Part shown: piece after piece, positions 61,062-64,000 of the stretch
Position numbering within the stretch: position 1 is the stretch's first letter
Layout of the letters: each line of letters begins with the position of its first letter
Assembly (NCBI GenBank): GCA_946811695.1
Contig: OX328124.1
Location: forward strand, 98,628,547-98,692,546
Direction of reading: 5' to 3'
Source: Gonocerus acuteangulatus
Lineage: Eukaryota > Arthropoda > Insecta > Hemiptera > Coreidae
DNA: 64,000 nucleotides
The notes under the pieces: generated by a model
What the model was told of the DNA's origin: nothing
Database searches by the model: none
What the model saw: only the letters and a program-made list of their open reading frames with translations
Position numbers and translations under genes: made by a program

Positions 61062-61361
61062 CTGTTCGCTCATTTCTGGCTTCCCTGATGGTCCGATTTT
61101 GATGAAATTTGGTACAAAAATCCGTCGTCCAATTTGAAAGGTCAAGTTCGTTAACCAGCAAAATCCGCCCACTGGAAGATGGCGTTTGGGGCGAAATTCG
61201 CGCAGAAAAAATCGCTTACGTTTTCAAGTTCATAAGCTTGTAAGTACTCGTTTTATAGGCTTCTTGGGCTAGGAAAGCGAATGAAACCATTTTCAAGGCG
61301 ATAGCTTTAACCGTTTTCGAGAAAATTGGAAAAATAATTTTTGAATTCCGTTTTTGGTTTG

Positions 61362-62050
61362 GGTACTTAGAATCACGGGATTCAGTTGAAACATTATCTG
61401 CATGTTCTAATTTCATTAAAACTAATATGTTGAAAGTTATGTTACGTTTGGAGTTAAGGAAGGGTTAGAATAAAATATTTTATGAACAGACATGAAAAGT
61501 TTTGGTAACTTTGTATACTTTCCTTAATATCTCGAAAAAGGTTGAGAATCTTTGGAAACGGAAGATGACCATTAGAAAGGTTACTAAATGCTCTACAAAA
61601 ATGTTTCTAAAGAAAGTTTTGATTAGGCGATGTCAATCGGAGAAATAAGTGCATAAACCTTTAAAGTAATTGATTTCGCTTATTCGAACTGTTCTTTTTC
61701 TCTTTGATTTTGGTACTTAGAATCATGGGATTGAGTTGAAACATTTTCTGCATGTTCTACATTCATTAAAACTAATATGTTGAAATTTTTGTTACGTTTG
61801 GAGTTTAGGAAGGGTTAGAATAAAATATTTTATTAACATACATAAAAAGTTTTGGTAACTTTGTATACTTTCCTTAATATCTCGAAAAAGGTTGAGAATC
61901 TTGGGAAACGGAAGATGACCATTAGAAAGCTCACTAAATTCTCTACAAAAATGGTTCTGATGAAAGTTTTGATTAGGCGATGTCAATCGGAGAAATATGT
62001 GCTTAAAACTTTAAAGTAATTGATTTCGCTTATTTGAACTGTTCTTTTTG
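61362..62050 (+). repeat. 350-bp direct tandem duplication in copy D
   Basis: Two units from GGTACTTAGAATCA (61362 and 61712) to CGAACTGTTCTTTTT, diverged at scattered sites. Copy A has one unit. Confidence 0.8.
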
Positions 62051-62789
62051 TCTGTTTTATTCCTTGTTATTTTTAAATTGCTTATAGTCAGATAATGTAT
62101 TTGACAATAAAACAGATTAAGTAAAATAAGAAGATCAATTTATTGTTTGAAATGTAGCGTTCAAAGAGAGAGATCCCAAGGCTTTCCAAATGCCTCTGAG
62201 CGGAGGCCTTTCTGCCCGACTTATGGTATAGCTGACCCATACAGGTAAGATTGTAAATCAAGACCTTTGAAGACTGGTTTGTTTAAGATTTCATTTGGAT
62301 AGCTGTTTCGCTATTGATCTAAACAAAGTAATAACTGTTTCTATTCTATGCCTTCATAAACACTAGAGATAAGAACGGAACCGCGCTAAGATGACGCAGT
62401 TCCTGCGAATCGGACTTTTTTATTCTACAATAACTATTTTTTTTAATTCTAATTTACCATAATCTATTTTTTTTCTAAATAATAAAAAAAAAAGTCTATC
62501 AATCAATCATATAGAAATATTAGCTCCTTTATTGATATATTCATACATATGTAAATTTAAAATTATTCTTGCTTTTAATAGTTAGATTTACGTGTATGTG
62601 TGTTAATAAGAATAAATCAAACTTTAACGCTTGAGTGAACATTGGATTGACACCTTTAGACCATGGACGAACCTCAGGCCCACAGTTTTATGATAAATTC
62701 GAAATTAAAAACAGTTCGACTTGAAAATCCGAACGGGTAGGAAACTCAGAATAACTGTATAAAACGATTACATATTGAGATCCATGTAT

Positions 62790-62892
62790 AGAAATTTTAA
62801 CAGGGCTAATATTCGGTATCTGGATAAAAAAATTCTTTTAAGGGTGCAATTTCAATAGCTACGTTCCTTCGGGAAGTATTAGAATGAGCTCT
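62790..62892 (-). repeat. Decayed Helentron-like 5' end
   Basis: GGGCTAATATTCGGTATCTG, then TTTCAATAGCTACGTTCCTTC and GGGAAGTATTA correspond to GGGGTCATTTTCGGTGTCTA, CTCAATAGCTACTTTCCTTC and GGAAAGTGCTA in copy B. Confidence 0.5.
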
Positions 62893-63840
62893 TATTAAAC
62901 TGAGACATGAAGATAAAGTTCTTTGCCAGAGAAGGGATCTGCAGAACGGGTGGAACAAAAGTTGTCTCAATTTCAAAAGTAAACAGGAAAGTTTTTAATG
63001 AGTTAGCACAAAGGGCTACTTAAAATTTTCATTTTATTCCGTTGTGTAATTTTCATTAAAACAGTGCAGTCCAGTATGACTGCTTTGAAGAATTAAAAAT
63101 TTAATAACGGGTTGACCTGTAAAATCTATAAGAAGCATGTTGTTAAATCCATACGATTACATACGTATTGTAAAATGACAAAAGCTACCTAGAATAAATT
63201 ATAAACTCGTACAAACGATGAGCAAATGGTAATTCGCACAGATTTAAAGTTATTGAAGAAAATTCTTTATTGAGCAAACTTATAACAATCTTATGTTTAA
63301 CTGTTGACAAGGAAAGGATCTAATTCATAAAGTCTATTATATTTTAAAAGGAGAAAACTGACCAGTTTTTAAGAGGGAAATTTTTATAGTACACTTGATA
63401 ATAAGATACATTTGTTGGTACAATAGGCTATGAGAATCTTAAACATACTAGCTGCAACCTTTTTATTGCTCTTTTTTATTTTGATTTTTTGGGGGGATTT
63501 ACCACAATTTATTAAAATAATTGAAAGACATACTAACAATTAATCCAATAAGTACATAATATAGAAAGAATAAATAAATAATTTTGCGAGTTAGACCAAA
63601 AGTTATAAAAATAATATAGAATGTAGAGCCGCTGTTCACAATTTACCCAACATTTAAGAAGGTTGTTAACAAGGCTTCAATTTATCAAATAAACAATGAT
63701 GCCCTATAGGTAGACTACCTATCTTGTAAAAAATGAATTTAATGAGGTGCACCCAAATTTATCATTGAAATAATTTTAAAAAGTAGAACACAATTGAAGG
63801 GGTAGTGGCAAAATAGTGCCAAACAACATTTTTAATAAAA
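62893..63840. other. Unassigned AT-rich spacer
   Basis: No gene or repeat was recognised. Confidence 0.4.
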
Positions 63841-63847
63841 CTTAACT

Positions 63848-64000
63848 GTTGCTGCTATATGTTGGATGTTATATGCGACTATCAGTTCAAATGATTAGGG
63901 GCAACAAGATGAAGTAGCATAGAGAGCTTGTAGCCATATTATAGTAGCCTTTGCATCATAGACTGATAGTCCCACATAATATCCAACGCTTAGCAGCTTA
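63848..64000. mobile_element. 150-bp MITE at the window end
   Basis: GCTGCTATATGTTGGATGTT, ATATGCGACTATCAGT near 63851 pairs imperfectly with ACTGATAGTCCCACATAATA, TCCAACGCTTAGCAGC near 63962-63997. Arms of about 38 bp enclose about 75 bp. The right border may extend past the window. Confidence 0.6.

Larger units (their letters stand above)
60888..62421 (+). mobile_element. Helentron-like non-autonomous element, copy D
   Basis: Close relative of copy A: AGGGTTGATACAATGAAACA, CGGAAGTGCCGACTAG, a TA tract, CTGTTCGCTC, CGATTTTGATGAAATTTGG and the same 3' end (GGAACCGCGCTAAGATG, hairpin CGCAG-TTC-CTGCG, TCGGACTTTTTT). It lacks the 5' palindrome of A. A 350-bp direct duplication starts at about 61362 and again at 61712 (GGTACTTAGAATCA). 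It has no SINE at the GGAACCG site, so it serves as the empty site for the insertion in A. Confidence 0.6.

Overview
The window looks like AT-rich, non-coding, repeat-dominated chromosomal DNA from an animal, most likely an arthropod. That guess rests on the mobile-element mix: Jockey/I-type LINE fragments, a Helitron helicase tail, Helentron-like (DINE/HINE-type) elements, piggyBac and pogo/Tigger ends, tRNA- and 5S-rRNA-headed SINEs, many foldback MITEs and very long (TA)n, (GA)n and (CA)n tracts. Species and order cannot be named from what is here. I found no complete host gene. Almost every open frame is short and is either translated microsatellite or an accident in AT-rich DNA.

Layout. 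0-9.6 kb: a SINE tail; a Helentron-like element (1.2-2.9 kb) with a full-length tRNA-derived SINE inserted in it; a 120-bp hairpin; a GC-rich island with two abutting open frames (5.1-5.4 kb); a 1.8-kb foldback (6.5-8.3 kb); two facing mariner-like ends; a small hairpin element. 9.6-14.4 kb is mostly featureless apart from a 67-bp tandem repeat and a Penelope-like/hammerhead-like motif. 14.5-15.8 kb: a Jockey-type reverse transcriptase tail whose stop codon is split by a piggyBac-like element. 15.17-29.39 kb: a direct tandem duplication of a 7.1-kb unit whose breakpoint lies inside that piggyBac element. Each copy carries three broken LINE pieces (a zinc-knuckle C-terminus on the minus strand, an RNase H segment, and a zinc-knuckle C-terminus on the plus strand), a 59-bp-arm palindrome, an unrecognised conserved frame and a 400-bp MITE.

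30.7-36.2 kb: a foldback MITE, a Helitron helicase C-terminus with Helitron-like terminal sequence, a tRNA-Ile-like SINE, compound microsatellites and a Helitron 3' end. 38.4-46.6 kb: a pogo/Tigger-type MITE containing a Helentron-like element with 143-bp internal repeats, and a second copy in opposite orientation 5.4 kb away. Between them lie a diverged third paralogue of the unrecognised frame and a low-complexity block. 50-52.6 kb: a second RT tail, a 180-bp MITE and an intact LINE zinc-knuckle C-terminus. 54.7-56.3 kb: a 1.6-kb nested foldback. 58.2-59.4 kb: two 5S-rRNA-derived SINEs flanking a 240-bp near-perfect hairpin. 60.9-62.4 kb: another Helentron-like copy. The window ends in one more MITE.

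Nothing suggests genes working together. The content is a layered record of transposition: insertions inside insertions, inverted pairs and one recent segmental tandem duplication. The most unusual points are the shared tail of tRNA- and 5S-headed SINEs, the Helentron-like family with expandable 143-bp cores, the duplication breakpoint inside piggyBac, and the unrecognised frame that keeps protein-level similarity across copies.
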